Assembly: GCF_005280195.1 (NCBI RefSeq)
Contig: NZ_SZPR01000012.1
Location: forward strand, 458,861-522,860
From: Streptomyces galbus
GTDB lineage: Bacteria; Actinomycetota; Actinomycetes; Streptomycetales; Streptomycetaceae
Length of the DNA: 64,000 bases
Reading direction: 5' to 3'
Part shown: positions 34,829-44,105 of the stretch, piece after piece
Layout: each line of letters begins with the position of its first letter
How positions within the stretch are numbered: position 1 is the stretch's first letter
Notes under the pieces: model-generated
Told to the model about the DNA's origin: nothing
The model's database searches: none
What the model saw: the letters and a program-made list of their open reading frames with translations, nothing else
Program-made: the position numbers and the translations under genes

Positions 34829-37237
34829 GTGCGTGCCGAGGTCGCCCTCAAGACGGTCGCTGCCGACTCCCGTTCACCCGAACGGACGCGTCGGGTCCTG
34901 GAACAGGCCCTCGTCTTCGCGGGCGCGTCCTTCGCCGCGGTGTACACGCCCGACGACGACCGCGAGCGCCTGCTGCGCCTGGTGGAGTCCGCCGGCGTGC
35001 CGCGCACCGTGTACGGGCTGCGCGAGAGCTATCCGAGGGACGGGCACTCGCCGGCGGCGGAGGCGTACCGCGCCCGGCGTCCGGTGTGGCTGGGCCCCGA
35101 GGACCTGGCCGACGGTGCCGACGCGCGCCGCATGGCCTCCCGCGACGTCCATCTGGCGGCACTGCCCGTGTCCGACGGCACCGGCGGCTGTCTGCTCGCG
35201 GTCAGCGAGAGCCCCGACGGGTTCGGCCCCGAGGAGCGCGACTGCCTGGAACTGGTCGCCGGGGCCGTCGCCTGCCCCGCCCGGGCCGCCGTGGAGCAGG
35301 GCGAGGAGCTGCGCGGCACCGCGTTCGCCCTCGCCATGGACACCGGCCGGGTCGAGGTCGGCGACGCGATCCTGGACCTGTTCGGCCTGACCCGCGAGGA
35401 GTTCGACGGCCGGGTGGAGACCCTGCTCGGCCTGACCGTGCCCGAGGACCTGCCCTCGCTGATGTCGGTCGTGGAGGCCGACCACATGACCATCGGGGAG
35501 CGCGAGCTGGAGTTCCGCGTGCTCCAGCCCACCGGACCGCCCCGCTGGCTGCGGCTGCGCGGCCGGCTGCTGCCCGGCGGGGAGGGCCGACCGGCGCGGC
35601 TCGTCGGCACCGTCGCCGACGCCTCCAGCCTGCGCAGCGGGATCACTGACGTGGCGCGGGTGCAGCGCCTCGCGGCGACCCTCGCCACCGCCGGCACCGT
35701 GCGCGACGTCAGCCAGGCCGTCGTGGCCGCCCTCAGGGTGCCGCTGCGCGCCGACCGGATCGCGCTCGCCGAGCTGGAGAACGAGCGGCTCGTCGTCACC
35801 GTCCTGGACCCGCCGGAGGCCGAGGCGTGGCCGGAGCTGTGGCAGACCGAGTGGCGCACCGAGTGGCCCGACGCGCCGGTGCGGGCCATGCCCACCCTGG
35901 CCGCCGCCCTGCGCGAGGGGCGCGCGCAGATCTGGCCCGCCGGGACGGCGCTGGAGCCGGCGCTGGCCGAGGTCGGCCCCGGCGGCCTCGCCGTGCTGCC
36001 GTTGCCCGCCGGCGGCCGGATGGCGGGCGCCTGCCTCATCGGCTGGGACACCCCGCACGACTTCGGGCCCGACGAGCGCACCCTGCTCACCGCCTCCGCC
36101 GGTCTCGTCGGACAAGCCCTGACGCGCGCCCACGCCTTCGACGCCGAGCACGAGCTGGTCGGCATGCTCCAGCGCCAGCTCCTGCCGCGCCGCCTGCCCC
36201 AGTTGCCCGGCGCGGTCGCCGTCGCCCGCTACCTGCCCGCCACGGCCGGCCTGGAGGTCGGCGGCGACTGGTACGACGTGATCCCGCTGCCCGACAACCA
36301 GGTCGCCCTGGTCATCGGGGACGTCCAGGGCCACAGCACGGCCGCCGCCACCCTGATGGGCCAGATGCGCACCGCGCTGCGCGCCTACGCCGCCGAGGGC
36401 CACCCGCCCGACGTGGTGGTCTCGCACGCCAACCGGCTCCTGCTGGAGCTGGAGACCGACCTGTTCGCCACCTGCGCCTACGTCCAGGTCGACATGGAGG
36501 CCGGCACCGCCTGGTGCGTGCGCGCCGGGCACCCGCCCCCGGTGCTGCGGTACCCGGACGGCTCGACCGACATCGCCGAGACCGAGGGCGGCCCCCCGCT
36601 CGGCGTGCTCACCCAGGCCGAGTTCCCGATGACCCCGCTGCGCCTGCAGCCCGGCACCGTGGTCGCCCTGACCACCGACGGTCTGGTGGAGACCGCGCAG
36701 TGCGACATCGACACCGGCCTGCGGCGCCTCGCCCACGCACTCGCCGTCTCCGACCCCTCCCACCTCGGCCTGGTCGCCGACGCCCTGCTCGCCAACGCCC
36801 CGCGCAGCGACGACGTGGCACTGCTGCTCATGCGCTACGACGGCATGGCCGTACGGCCGCTGCGCGAGGGCTGGACCGTGTGGCGCGTCCCCGAGGCCGC
36901 CCGCCACGCCCGCCGCTTCACCCGGCGCACCCTGCTCGCCTGGGGCGTCCGCCCGGACGTCATGGACCCCGCCCTGCTGGTGGTGTCCGAGCTGGTCACC
37001 AACGCGCTCGTGCACACCGACGGCCGGGTCCGCCTGGACCTCACGCTGATCAACCACCGGCTGCGCATCGCCGTGACCGACTCCTCGCCGCGCACCCCGG
37101 TCAAGCCGACCAGCCTCGGCTGGGAGGCCACCGGAGGCCGGGGCATCCTGCTGGTCGAGGCGATGGCGGAGTCGTGGGGGACCGTCCCCGTGAGCGGCGG
37201 CAAACAGGTGTGGTGCGAGCTGCAGCTCGACGGCTGA
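34829..37237 (+). CDS. GAF/PAS/SpoIIE phosphatase with HATPase domain
   Basis: About 802-aa RsbU-type protein. It has an N-terminal GAF (about 15-165), PAS (about 170-270), second GAF (about 280-440), PP2C/SpoIIE (about 470-660; GGDWYDVIPLPDNQ and VIGDVQGHSTAAATLMG) and an anti-sigma-type ATPase (about 680-800; VVSELVTNALVHTDG, TGGRGILLVEAMA). It probably dephosphorylates anti-anti-sigma factors in response to sensed signals. GTG 34829 has GGAG 8 nt upstream; a GTG at 34790, just after TAATAC, would make a leaderless mRNA possible. It is similar in order to the protein at 12504. Confidence 0.92.
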   Translation: MRAEVALKTVAADSRSPERTRRVLEQALVFAGASFAAVYTPDDDRERLLRLVESAGVPRTVYGLRESYPRDGHSPAAEAYRARRPVWLGPEDLADGADARRMASRDVHLAALPVSDGTGGCLLAVSESPDGFGPEERDCLELVAGAVACPARAAVEQGEELRGTAFALAMDTGRVEVGDAILDLFGLTREEFDGRVETLLGLTVPEDLPSLMSVVEADHMTIGERELEFRVLQPTGPPRWLRLRGRLLPGGEGRPARLVGTVADASSLRSGITDVARVQRLAATLATAGTVRDVSQAVVAALRVPLRADRIALAELENERLVVTVLDPPEAEAWPELWQTEWRTEWPDAPVRAMPTLAAALREGRAQIWPAGTALEPALAEVGPGGLAVLPLPAGGRMAGACLIGWDTPHDFGPDERTLLTASAGLVGQALTRAHAFDAEHELVGMLQRQLLPRRLPQLPGAVAVARYLPATAGLEVGGDWYDVIPLPDNQVALVIGDVQGHSTAAATLMGQMRTALRAYAAEGHPPDVVVSHANRLLLELETDLFATCAYVQVDMEAGTAWCVRAGHPPPVLRYPDGSTDIAETEGGPPLGVLTQAEFPMTPLRLQPGTVVALTTDGLVETAQCDIDTGLRRLAHALAVSDPSHLGLVADALLANAPRSDDVALLLMRYDGMAVRPLREGWTVWRVPEAARHARRFTRRTLLAWGVRPDVMDPALLVVSELVTNALVHTDGRVRLDLTLINHRLRIAVTDSSPRTPVKPTSLGWEATGGRGILLVEAMAESWGTVPVSGGKQVWCELQLDG

Positions 37238-37328
37238 GCCGCTGCCCGTCACCGGTGGTCCGTGCGCCGAACGGGGCGCGTCCCGCGCCGGGACGTGTTC
37301 TCACGGACGCGCCGGGTACCCGCCGGGC

Positions 37329-37700
37329 ATGGACACCTTCGCCACTGCCTATCTGGCGGCCTCCGGCCGGTCCGCCCTGGCCACCGTCGCCTTCATCGTC
37401 GTCGGCCTCGCGCTCGTCGGCGGCCTGATCTGGGCCTTCCGCCTGGGGTTCAAGGTCCGCAAGAACGAGCCGGGCCCGCCCGCGCCGAGCGAGCAGCCGC
37501 AGCGGCCCGTGGACGGCCCCGTGCAGGAGAGCAGCCGGGTGCGCGAACCCAACGAGATGCCCCGGAGCGAGGACGGCAGCCGGCTGACCCCGCACGAGCT
37601 GAACCCCACCGGCGGCCGGGACAGCGCCGACCAGACCCCGCCCCAGTGGAGCGACGGCTCCAGCGGCGGGTTCGGCAGTGGCGGACCGGGTGCCCGCTGA
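37329..37700 (+). CDS. DUF6479-like single-pass membrane protein
   Basis: 123-aa protein. One N-terminal TM helix (about 17-37, LATVAFIVVGLALVGGLIWAF) is followed by a basic stop-transfer (RLGFKVRKNEPG) and a long hydrophilic cytoplasmic tail with the conserved pieces PSEQPQRPVDGPVQESSRV and LTPHELNP. This is a Streptomyces-specific family of unknown function (DUF6479). ATG 37329. No operon partner is obvious. Confidence 0.8.
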   Translation: MDTFATAYLAASGRSALATVAFIVVGLALVGGLIWAFRLGFKVRKNEPGPPAPSEQPQRPVDGPVQESSRVREPNEMPRSEDGSRLTPHELNPTGGRDSADQTPPQWSDGSSGGFGSGGPGAR

Positions 37701-37838
37701 CCCGCCCACCGCAGAGAGGCGCTGAACCCTCCGTGACGGCCGCGCGGCGGCGTCGGTCCTGTGGGACGCCGACGCCGCGCGCCACGCCCCTCACCTCGCG
37801 GCCCGGCGCCCCGCCGGGCCCGCCCGTAGGCTGGTGCC

Positions 37839-38345
37839 GTGCGTCTGCTCCTGGTGTCCGACACCCACCTGCCCAAGCGCGCCAAGGCCCTGCCCGCCCC
37901 GCTGCTCGACGAACTCCCCCGCGCGGACGTCGTGGTGCACGCGGGGGACTGGGTGGACACGGCCACCCTCGACCTGCTGGAGGAGCGCAGCCGCCGGCTC
38001 GTCGCGGTGTACGGCAACAACGACGGGCCCGCGCTGCGCGCCCGGCTGCCCGAGGTGGCGTACGCCGACCTCGGCGGCCTGCGCTTCGGCGTCGTCCACG
38101 AGACCGGGCCCGCCCAGGGCCGCGAGACCCGCTGCGCCGCCCGGTTCCCCGGCCTGGACGTCCTCGTCTTCGGGCACAGCCACATCCCCTGGGACACCAC
38201 CGCGCCCTCCGGGCTGCGCCTGCTCAACCCCGGCTCACCGACGGACCGCCGCCGTCAGCCGCACTGCACGTACATGACCGCCGCCGTCACGGACGGCCGG
38301 CTCACGGACGTGGTCCTGCACCGTCTGCCGCCCCGCAGGCCGTGA
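37839..38345 (+). CDS. YfcE/MJ0936-type metallophosphoesterase
   Basis: 168-aa calcineurin-like phosphodiesterase. Metal-binding motifs are in order: VSDTHLP, VVHAGDWVD, YGNNDGP and FGHSHIPW, ending LLNPGSPTDRR. It is the minimal single-domain form of the YfcE group; substrates may be cyclic nucleotides or other diesters. GTG 37839 is the family-consistent start. Its stop lies in a 14-bp tandem duplication (38333-38360). Confidence 0.93.
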   Translation: MRLLLVSDTHLPKRAKALPAPLLDELPRADVVVHAGDWVDTATLDLLEERSRRLVAVYGNNDGPALRARLPEVAYADLGGLRFGVVHETGPAQGRETRCAARFPGLDVLVFGHSHIPWDTTAPSGLRLLNPGSPTDRRRQPHCTYMTAAVTDGRLTDVVLHRLPPRRP

Positions 38346-38710
38346 CCCGCAGGCCGTGACCCGCCCCGCGCAGCGGACCGGGCCGTCCCGGCTGGTTCTC
38401 CCCGGAAACGGCCCGGACGCTGTGAGTGTGCGCTGTCACGGACCTCCTTCCCACGGCTCGGGGACAGAGGACTGACCGACATGCATGTCTCGTCCGTCAC
38501 GCGCCGCCTACCCCTCCGGCAGGGGGCCAACCCTCATTCGACGACCGATTTGTTCGATTTGTTCCGCGCTCTTTAATCCGTTGCCGCCGCCCGCCCGGCT
38601 CTGCTGCACTGCAGGAGTCCTTGCCGTCGTCCCCCGAGGAGCCCCCGTGCGCACTGCGTCGCTGTCCATCCAGGAAGGAATCCACCCCACTCCCAAGGAC
38701 ATGACGCTCC
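38346..38710. promoter_or_regulatory. Leader region of the ribosomal protection gene
   Basis: 365 bp without a conventional gene but with possible leader coding sequences. ORF A (38481-38576, 31 codons) has AGAGGA 9 nt upstream. ORF B (GTG 38647) has GAGGAG and overlaps the start of the resistance gene, ending at 38757. Alternatively TTGTTC (38550) and TTTAAT (38572) with a 16-bp spacer form a good promoter inside ORF A. Either way this looks like a controlled 5' region. Confidence 0.55.
38481..38576 (+). CDS. Possible leader peptide (31 aa)
   Basis: ATG 38481 to TAA 38576, with AGAGGA nine bases before the ATG; begins MHVSSVTRRLPLRQGANPHS and ends in LFDLFRAL. It lies 135 bp before the TetM/OtrA-like gene, a setting where leader peptides commonly control translation-targeting antibiotic resistance genes. 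The codons at its end are lower in GC than normal genes here, and a promoter could overlap the same bases, so this remains uncertain. Confidence 0.4.
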   Translation: MHVSSVTRRLPLRQGANPHSTTDLFDLFRAL

Positions 38711-40690
38711 GTGCACCTGCTCAACCTCGGCATCCTCGCGCACGTCGACGCCGGTAAGACCAGCCTGACCGAACGGCTGCTGCACAGGGTCGGGATCACC
38801 GACGAGGTCGGCAGCGTCGACGCCGGCACCACCCGGACCGACACCCTCGCGCTGGAGCGCCGGCGCGGCATCACCATCAAGGCGGCCGTCGTCTCGTTCC
38901 CCGTCGGCGACACCACCGTCAACCTCATCGACACCCCCGGCCACCCGGACTTCATCGCCGAGGTCGAACGCGCCCTGGGCGTGCTCGACGGCGCCGTGCT
39001 GGTGGTCTCCGCCGTCGAGGGCGTCCAGGCGCAGACCCGGGTGCTGATGCGCACCCTGAGGCGGCTGGGCATCCCCACCCTCGTCTTCGTCAACAAGATC
39101 GACCGGCGCGGCGCGCGCCCCGAGGCGGTCCTGCGGGCGCTCGCCGAGCGCCTGACCCCGGCGGTCGTGCCGCTGGGCCGGGTCACCGCACCCGGCACCC
39201 GCGGGGCGGACGTCGTGCCCGGCCTCGCCCCGGACGCGCTGGACGTGCTCGCCGACCACGACGACGCGCTGCTCGCCGCGTACGTCGAGGGCGCGGGCGC
39301 GGTCCCGCCCGAACGGCTGCGGGCCGCCCTGGCCGGCGCCTCCCGCCGGGGCTCGGTGCACCCGGTGTTCTTCGGCTCGGCCATGACCGGGGCCGGCATC
39401 GACGCGCTGGTCGACGGCCTCACCGAGCTGCTGCCGCCCGCCGCGGGCGACCCCGAGGGTCCGCCGTCCGCCGCGGTGTTCAAGGTGGAGCGCGGCCCGG
39501 CGGGGGAGAAGGTCGCCTGCGCGCGGGTGGTCTCCGGCACGTTGCGCGTGCGCGACCGGCTGCCGTTCGGCGCGGCCGGCCGAGAGGGCCGGATCACCGC
39601 GCTGAGCGTCTTCGACCACGGCTCCGACGTCCGCGCCGAGGAGGTCCCCGCAGGCCGGATCGCCCGGCTGTGGGGCCTGGCCGACATCCGCATCGGTGAC
39701 ACCGTCGGGGTGGCCCGTCGGAGCGAGGACCACCACTTCGCGCCGCCGACCCTGGAGACGGTCGTGGTCCCCGCGCCGGGCACCGACCGCCGGGCCCTGC
39801 ACCTGGCCCTCACCCGGATGGCCGAGCAGGACCCGCTGATCGCCCTGCGCCACGACGAGGTCCGCGCGCAGACGTCGGTCTCGCTGTACGGCGAGGTGCA
39901 GAAGGAGGTCCTGCAGGCGACCCTCGCCGAGGAGCACGGTGTCGACGTCACGTTCCGCGGGACGACCCCGCTGTGCGTCGAGCGGCCGGCCGGCAGCGGC
40001 GCCGCCGTCGAGTTCAACGGCGGGGACGGCAACCCCTTCCTGGCCACCGTCGGCCTGCGCGTCGACGCCGCCCCGCCCGGCAGCGGCGTCGGCTTCGCGC
40101 TGGAGGTGGAGCTCGGCTCCATGCCGTACGCCTTCTTCAAGGCGGTGCGGGACACGGTCCACGAGACGCTGGCACAGGGCCTGCACGGCTGGCAGGTGAC
40201 CGACTGCGCGGTCACGATGACGCACTGCGGCTACTCGCCCCGGCAGAGCCACGCCCACCAGCGCTTCGACAAGAGCATGTCCAGCACCGGCCACGACTTC
40301 CGGGGACTCACCCCGCTGGTGCTGACACAGGCGCTGCGGCGGGCCGGCACCCGGGTGCACGAGCCGATGCACCGCTTCCGCCTGGAGGCCCCGGCCGACA
40401 CGCTGGGCGCCCTGCTGCCCGTCCTGGCCCGGCTGGGGGCGGTGCCGCAGACGACCCGGACCCACGGGGCGACGTGCGTCCTGGAGGGCGCGGTGCCCGC
40501 GGCGCGGGTGCACGCGCTGGAGCAGCGACTGCCGGGCCTGACGCGCGGCGAGGGCGAGCTGGAGAGCGCCTTCGACCACTACGCGCCCGTGGCGCCGGGC
40601 GCGGCGGTGCCGGAGCGGCCGCGCACCGACCACAACCCGCTGAACCGGAAGGAGTACCTGCTGAACGTCACCCGCCGGGTCGACCGCTGA
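38711..40690 (+). CDS. TetM/OtrA-like ribosomal protection GTPase
   Basis: 659-aa EF-G paralogue that releases tetracycline-type drugs from the ribosome. The G motifs are all present: G1 AHVDAGKTS, G2 RGITIKAA, G3 DTPGH, G4 NKID and G5-like GSAMTGAG. Then come domain II, domain IV (NPFLATVGLRVD, GSMPYAFFKAV, TMTHCGYSPRQSHAHQRFDK) and the C-terminal domain V. The length and domain IV residues fit OtrA/TetM rather than EF-G. GTG 38711 follows AAGGA. No antibiotic cluster is in the window, so it may be an intrinsic resistance gene. Leader ORFs upstream suggest attenuation. Confidence 0.9.
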   Translation: MHLLNLGILAHVDAGKTSLTERLLHRVGITDEVGSVDAGTTRTDTLALERRRGITIKAAVVSFPVGDTTVNLIDTPGHPDFIAEVERALGVLDGAVLVVSAVEGVQAQTRVLMRTLRRLGIPTLVFVNKIDRRGARPEAVLRALAERLTPAVVPLGRVTAPGTRGADVVPGLAPDALDVLADHDDALLAAYVEGAGAVPPERLRAALAGASRRGSVHPVFFGSAMTGAGIDALVDGLTELLPPAAGDPEGPPSAAVFKVERGPAGEKVACARVVSGTLRVRDRLPFGAAGREGRITALSVFDHGSDVRAEEVPAGRIARLWGLADIRIGDTVGVARRSEDHHFAPPTLETVVVPAPGTDRRALHLALTRMAEQDPLIALRHDEVRAQTSVSLYGEVQKEVLQATLAEEHGVDVTFRGTTPLCVERPAGSGAAVEFNGGDGNPFLATVGLRVDAAPPGSGVGFALEVELGSMPYAFFKAVRDTVHETLAQGLHGWQVTDCAVTMTHCGYSPRQSHAHQRFDKSMSSTGHDFRGLTPLVLTQALRRAGTRVHEPMHRFRLEAPADTLGALLPVLARLGAVPQTTRTHGATCVLEGAVPAARVHALEQRLPGLTRGEGELESAFDHYAPVAPGAAVPERPRTDHNPLNRKEYLLNVTRRVDR

Positions 40691-40850
40691 GCCGACGACC
40701 CGTCGACCGCGCCGGGCCGGCTTCGCCCCCTGTGCGCGCCTCGTGGGGGCGACCGCCGTACGCCGGCCCCGCGTCCCCGCCCGCGTCCGCGCCCCGCCCC
40801 AGGGCAGCCACCCTGGTGACGACCCGGTGGGGCGGACCGGGGCCCCGGGA

Positions 40851-41483
40851 TCACAGCAGCCCGTTCTCCCTGGCGTACAGGGCCGCCTGGGTGCGGTCGC
40901 GCAGGCCGAGGCGGCTCAGGACGCGGGAGATGTGGTTCTTGACCGTTCCCTCGCTGAGGTAGAGGCGGGCGGCGATCTCCTTGTTGGTGGCGCCCGCGCA
41001 GATCAGGCGCAGGACCTCCGTCTCGCGCGGGGTGAGCAGCTCCGGCGCCGGCACGCCCGCCGTCAGGCCCGCCGTGACGCTCTGGTCGAACTGGGCGACG
41101 CCCGCGTGCGCCAGGCGGACGGCCTGGGCGAGGGCGGCGGCGGGCAGGTTCTTGAGCAGGTACCCGACCGCCCCGGCGCGCAGTGCCCGGGTGACGTACT
41201 CGTCGTCGGCGAACGTCGTCAGCATCACCACCTTGCAGGCGGGCAGGACCCGCCGCAGCAGGGCGGTCACGGCCACGCCGTCCAGACCGGGCATCCGCAC
41301 GTCCATCAGCACCACGTCGGGGCGGCGGGCCTGCGCCGCCTCCACCGCCTCGGCGCCGTCGCCGGCGCTGCCCACCACCACGACGCCCGGCTGGATGCCG
41401 AGCAGCGCGCAGATGCCCTCCCGCACCAGCTCCTGGTCGTCGACGACGAGCACCCGCGTGGCCGGGTCCTGCACCCCGGTCAC
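40851..41483 (-). CDS. NarL-type response regulator
   Basis: 210-aa two-component response regulator. The receiver domain (about 10-125) has the acidic pair VVDDQ, the phosphorylation site Asp in VVLMDVRMPG, and Lys in YLLKNLP. The C-terminal LuxR-type HTH (about 148-205) reads LTPRETEVLRLICAGATNKEIA. The GTG start overlaps the kinase gene stop by 4 bp (GTGA). The pair faces away from a secreted esterase gene, which is a reasonable but unproven target. Confidence 0.95.
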   Translation of the reverse strand: MTGVQDPATRVLVVDDQELVREGICALLGIQPGVVVVGSAGDGAEAVEAAQARRPDVVLMDVRMPGLDGVAVTALLRRVLPACKVVMLTTFADDEYVTRALRAGAVGYLLKNLPAAALAQAVRLAHAGVAQFDQSVTAGLTAGVPAPELLTPRETEVLRLICAGATNKEIAARLYLSEGTVKNHISRVLSRLGLRDRTQAALYARENGLL

Positions 41484-42565
41484 CAGGGGACCCTCACCGT
41501 GAGCACGGTGCCGGCCGCCGAACTGCGCAGGTCCACCGACCCGCCGGCGAGGCGGAGGCGTTCGCGCAGGCCCGCGAGACCGAACCCCTCCTCGGCGCTG
41601 CCGAGCCCGCGCCCGTTGTCCGCCACGCGCAGGAGGGCCCCGTGCTCCTCGTAGGCGACATCTACACGGACCTGTGTGGCCCCGGAGTGCCGGCAGGCGT
41701 TGGTCAGTCCCTCCTGCGCCGCCCGGTACAGCACCAGCAGCGGCCGGCGTTCGGTGCCGGACACCTCCAGGGTGATCCGGCCGCTGCCCCCGTCCAGGTG
41801 GTGCACCAGGTCGGTGAGCGCACGTCCGAGGCCGGCCGGCTCGGACTCGGCTTCGGGGCCGAGCGCCCGCACCGAGGCGCGCACCTCGTCAAGGGCCTGG
41901 TGCGCCGACCACCGTGCGTGGGCCACCGCCCGCGCGGAGGCGGCCGCGTCGAGCGAGGCGAACGCCTCCGCCTTCTCCAGCTGGATGCCGATCGCGGTCA
42001 GGTGGTGGCCGAGGCTGTCGTGGATGTCGCGGGCCAGCCGGTTGCGCTCACGCGCCGCGGACAGCGCCGCCACCTGGGCGAGCGTGCCCTCCAGGCGGGC
42101 GCGGGCCTGCTGCTCGCGGACGGCCACCGCTGCCATGGCCAGGGCCAGGACCACCCCGAGGGCGAACATCAACAGGTCGGAGATGTACTCGGCCCGCACC
42201 TCCCAGTGCGGGACCCGGACGGTGAAGACCCCCGCCAGCACGGCCACGCAGCCGGCGCCGAGCACGACGGACACCGTGCGCCCGTACACGAAGAACGCCA
42301 GGAACGGCAGCAGCACGAACAGCACCCGGGACAGCCCGGACGGGTCGAGCGCCGCCACCGCGCCCAGCAGCACCGCCCTCACCGCGAACACCGCCCCCGG
42401 CGCGACCGGCCACTCCCGCGCGTCCAGGACCGTCAGCGCGCAGAGCAGACCCGCGAACCCGAGGGCCCGCACCCCGAGTCCCGGCCCGATCGCGGCGTAG
42501 TAGACACCCCCGAACAGCACGGCGCCGTACAGGACGGAAGGTATCCAGGGCACCGGTCGCGTCAT
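41480..42565 (-). CDS. NarL-system sensor histidine kinase
   Basis: 361-aa membrane kinase of the HisKA_3 class. About five to six N-terminal TM helices (1-150) form the sensor without a large extracytoplasmic domain. The dimerisation/phosphoacceptor motif is ERNRLARDIHDSLGHHLTAI (His in DIHDS), and the HATPase domain has NACRHSGA, DNGRGL and GFGLAGLRERL. ATG 42565 has GGGGAGGCC. It is co-translated with the response regulator. The signal is unknown. Confidence 0.93.
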   Translation of the reverse strand: MTRPVPWIPSVLYGAVLFGGVYYAAIGPGLGVRALGFAGLLCALTVLDAREWPVAPGAVFAVRAVLLGAVAALDPSGLSRVLFVLLPFLAFFVYGRTVSVVLGAGCVAVLAGVFTVRVPHWEVRAEYISDLLMFALGVVLALAMAAVAVREQQARARLEGTLAQVAALSAARERNRLARDIHDSLGHHLTAIGIQLEKAEAFASLDAAASARAVAHARWSAHQALDEVRASVRALGPEAESEPAGLGRALTDLVHHLDGGSGRITLEVSGTERRPLLVLYRAAQEGLTNACRHSGATQVRVDVAYEEHGALLRVADNGRGLGSAEEGFGLAGLRERLRLAGGSVDLRSSAAGTVLTVRVPW

Positions 42566-42772
42566 CGGGCCTCCCCACGGGCTCACGCGTCTCCCCACTC
42601 CCACCGCGGGCAGCCTACGCAGCGGGCGCCGGACCGGAAGCCGCCGTCCCACATCCTGGCCACAGGTCATGTGCCCTTCGGCCACCGGCCTCTGGCCGTC
42701 CCGCACTTACTCCCGCGGACCCGCGCTTCCTAGATTCGGCGGCGTCCCGTCACCCACCGAGAGGAGAACGGC

Positions 42773-44092
42773 GTGCTCCGCCGTCTCGCGGTCGTCCCGC
42801 TGCTGCTCACCACCTGCCTCGCCGCCCCCGCGGCGGCCGCCGACGCCGCGGCGCCCCCCGCGGCGACCGCCCGCCACCCGGGCCCCGCCCCGGCCGGCTG
42901 CGCCGACGTGCACGTCCCGGGAGCCGCCTACACGGTCTCCGCCTGCCTGGCCGACCTGACCACCACGGGGACCGTGCCGACCGGCCACACCGACCCCGCC
43001 GACTGGGCCGGCCTCGAGGCGCCGGGCACCGTCACCCCGTCCGGCGTGCCCGGCGTCCAGGTCGACGGCTACTTCCCGGACACCTCCACCACCAACACCG
43101 ACCACGGCTGGCACCACGACAGCCAGTTCGTCGTCCGGCTGCCCCGGCACTGGAACGGCGGCCTGGTCGTCGCCGGCCCGCCGGGCGTGCGCGAGCAGTA
43201 CGCCAACGACCGCATCATCAGCGACCAGGTGCTCGCCAAGGGCTACGCCTACGCCGCCACCGACAAGGGCAACACCGGCTCCGAGATCTACCGGGACGGC
43301 GAGCGCCCCGGAGACGCGATCCTCGAATGGCACCGCCGCTTCGCGGAGCTGACCCGGGCGGCCCAGCGGACCGCCGCCGCGTACTACGGCCACGCCCCGC
43401 GCACCACGTACGCCGCCGGGCTCTCCGCGGGCGGGTACCTGGTCCGCTGGCAGCTCGAGCACTACCCGCGGCTGTACACCGGCGGCATCGACTGGAACGC
43501 CCTCACCTTCACCCGGAACGGCAGCCTGCTCACCACCCTCCCGCCCGCGCTGCGCGCCTACCCCCGCTACCGGGCGGGGGACCCGGACGCGCACGCCGAG
43601 ATGCTCGCGGCGGGCTATCCCGCGGGCTCGGAGGCGCTGTGGGACCACCACTACCGCACCCAGTGGGACTTCCTGCAGCGGGTGATCCGCGAGGAGGTCG
43701 ACCCCGGGTACGACGGCGCGGCGCAGGCGGGGACCCCGTTCTGCCCGGCGGGGACCGGCGCGGGCTGCGACACCGACTACGACTTCGCCTCCCGCCCCGC
43801 CGCCGTCCACCGGGCCGTGGACCGGATCGCGCTGAGCGGGCGCATCCAGCGGCCCCTGATCAGCATCCAGGGCACCCTGGACGTCCTCACCCCGCCGTCC
43901 GCCTTCGGCGACGTGTACCACCGCATGGTCACCGACGCCGGACGCTCCGCCCTGCAGCGCTACGTCCTCGTCGCCGGCGGCACCCACACCGACGGGCTGG
44001 TCCCCCTCGCGCCCGGGACGCTCAAGCCGATGCTGCCGTCCTTCGTCACGGCCTTCGCCGAGCTGGAGGCGTGGACCCGGCACACGCCCTGA
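42773..44092 (+). CDS. Secreted tannase/oligoester-hydrolase-like protein
   Basis: 439-aa exported alpha/beta hydrolase. The signal peptide spans about 1-23 (LAVVPLLLTTCLAAPAAAAD). The nucleophile elbow is GLSAGGY (about residue 220), with an acid in GTLDVLTPPSA and a His in GGTHTDGL near the C-terminus. Similarity is to tannase/feruloyl-esterase-type and 3-hydroxybutyrate-oligomer hydrolases; the natural ester is unknown. GTG 42773 has GAGAGGAGAA. It is divergent from the two-component system across 207 bp. It converges with the reductase gene with only 13 bp between. Confidence 0.8.
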   Translation: MLRRLAVVPLLLTTCLAAPAAAADAAAPPAATARHPGPAPAGCADVHVPGAAYTVSACLADLTTTGTVPTGHTDPADWAGLEAPGTVTPSGVPGVQVDGYFPDTSTTNTDHGWHHDSQFVVRLPRHWNGGLVVAGPPGVREQYANDRIISDQVLAKGYAYAATDKGNTGSEIYRDGERPGDAILEWHRRFAELTRAAQRTAAAYYGHAPRTTYAAGLSAGGYLVRWQLEHYPRLYTGGIDWNALTFTRNGSLLTTLPPALRAYPRYRAGDPDAHAEMLAAGYPAGSEALWDHHYRTQWDFLQRVIREEVDPGYDGAAQAGTPFCPAGTGAGCDTDYDFASRPAAVHRAVDRIALSGRIQRPLISIQGTLDVLTPPSAFGDVYHRMVTDAGRSALQRYVLVAGGTHTDGLVPLAPGTLKPMLPSFVTAFAELEAWTRHTP

Positions 44093-44105
44093 TGCCGGGG
44101 CGACG

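Noticed and set aside
38711..40690. Considered as elongation factor G
   Set aside because: It is shorter, with TetM/OtrA-type domain IV (TMTHCGYSPRQSHAHQRFDK) and not next to ribosomal protein genes.
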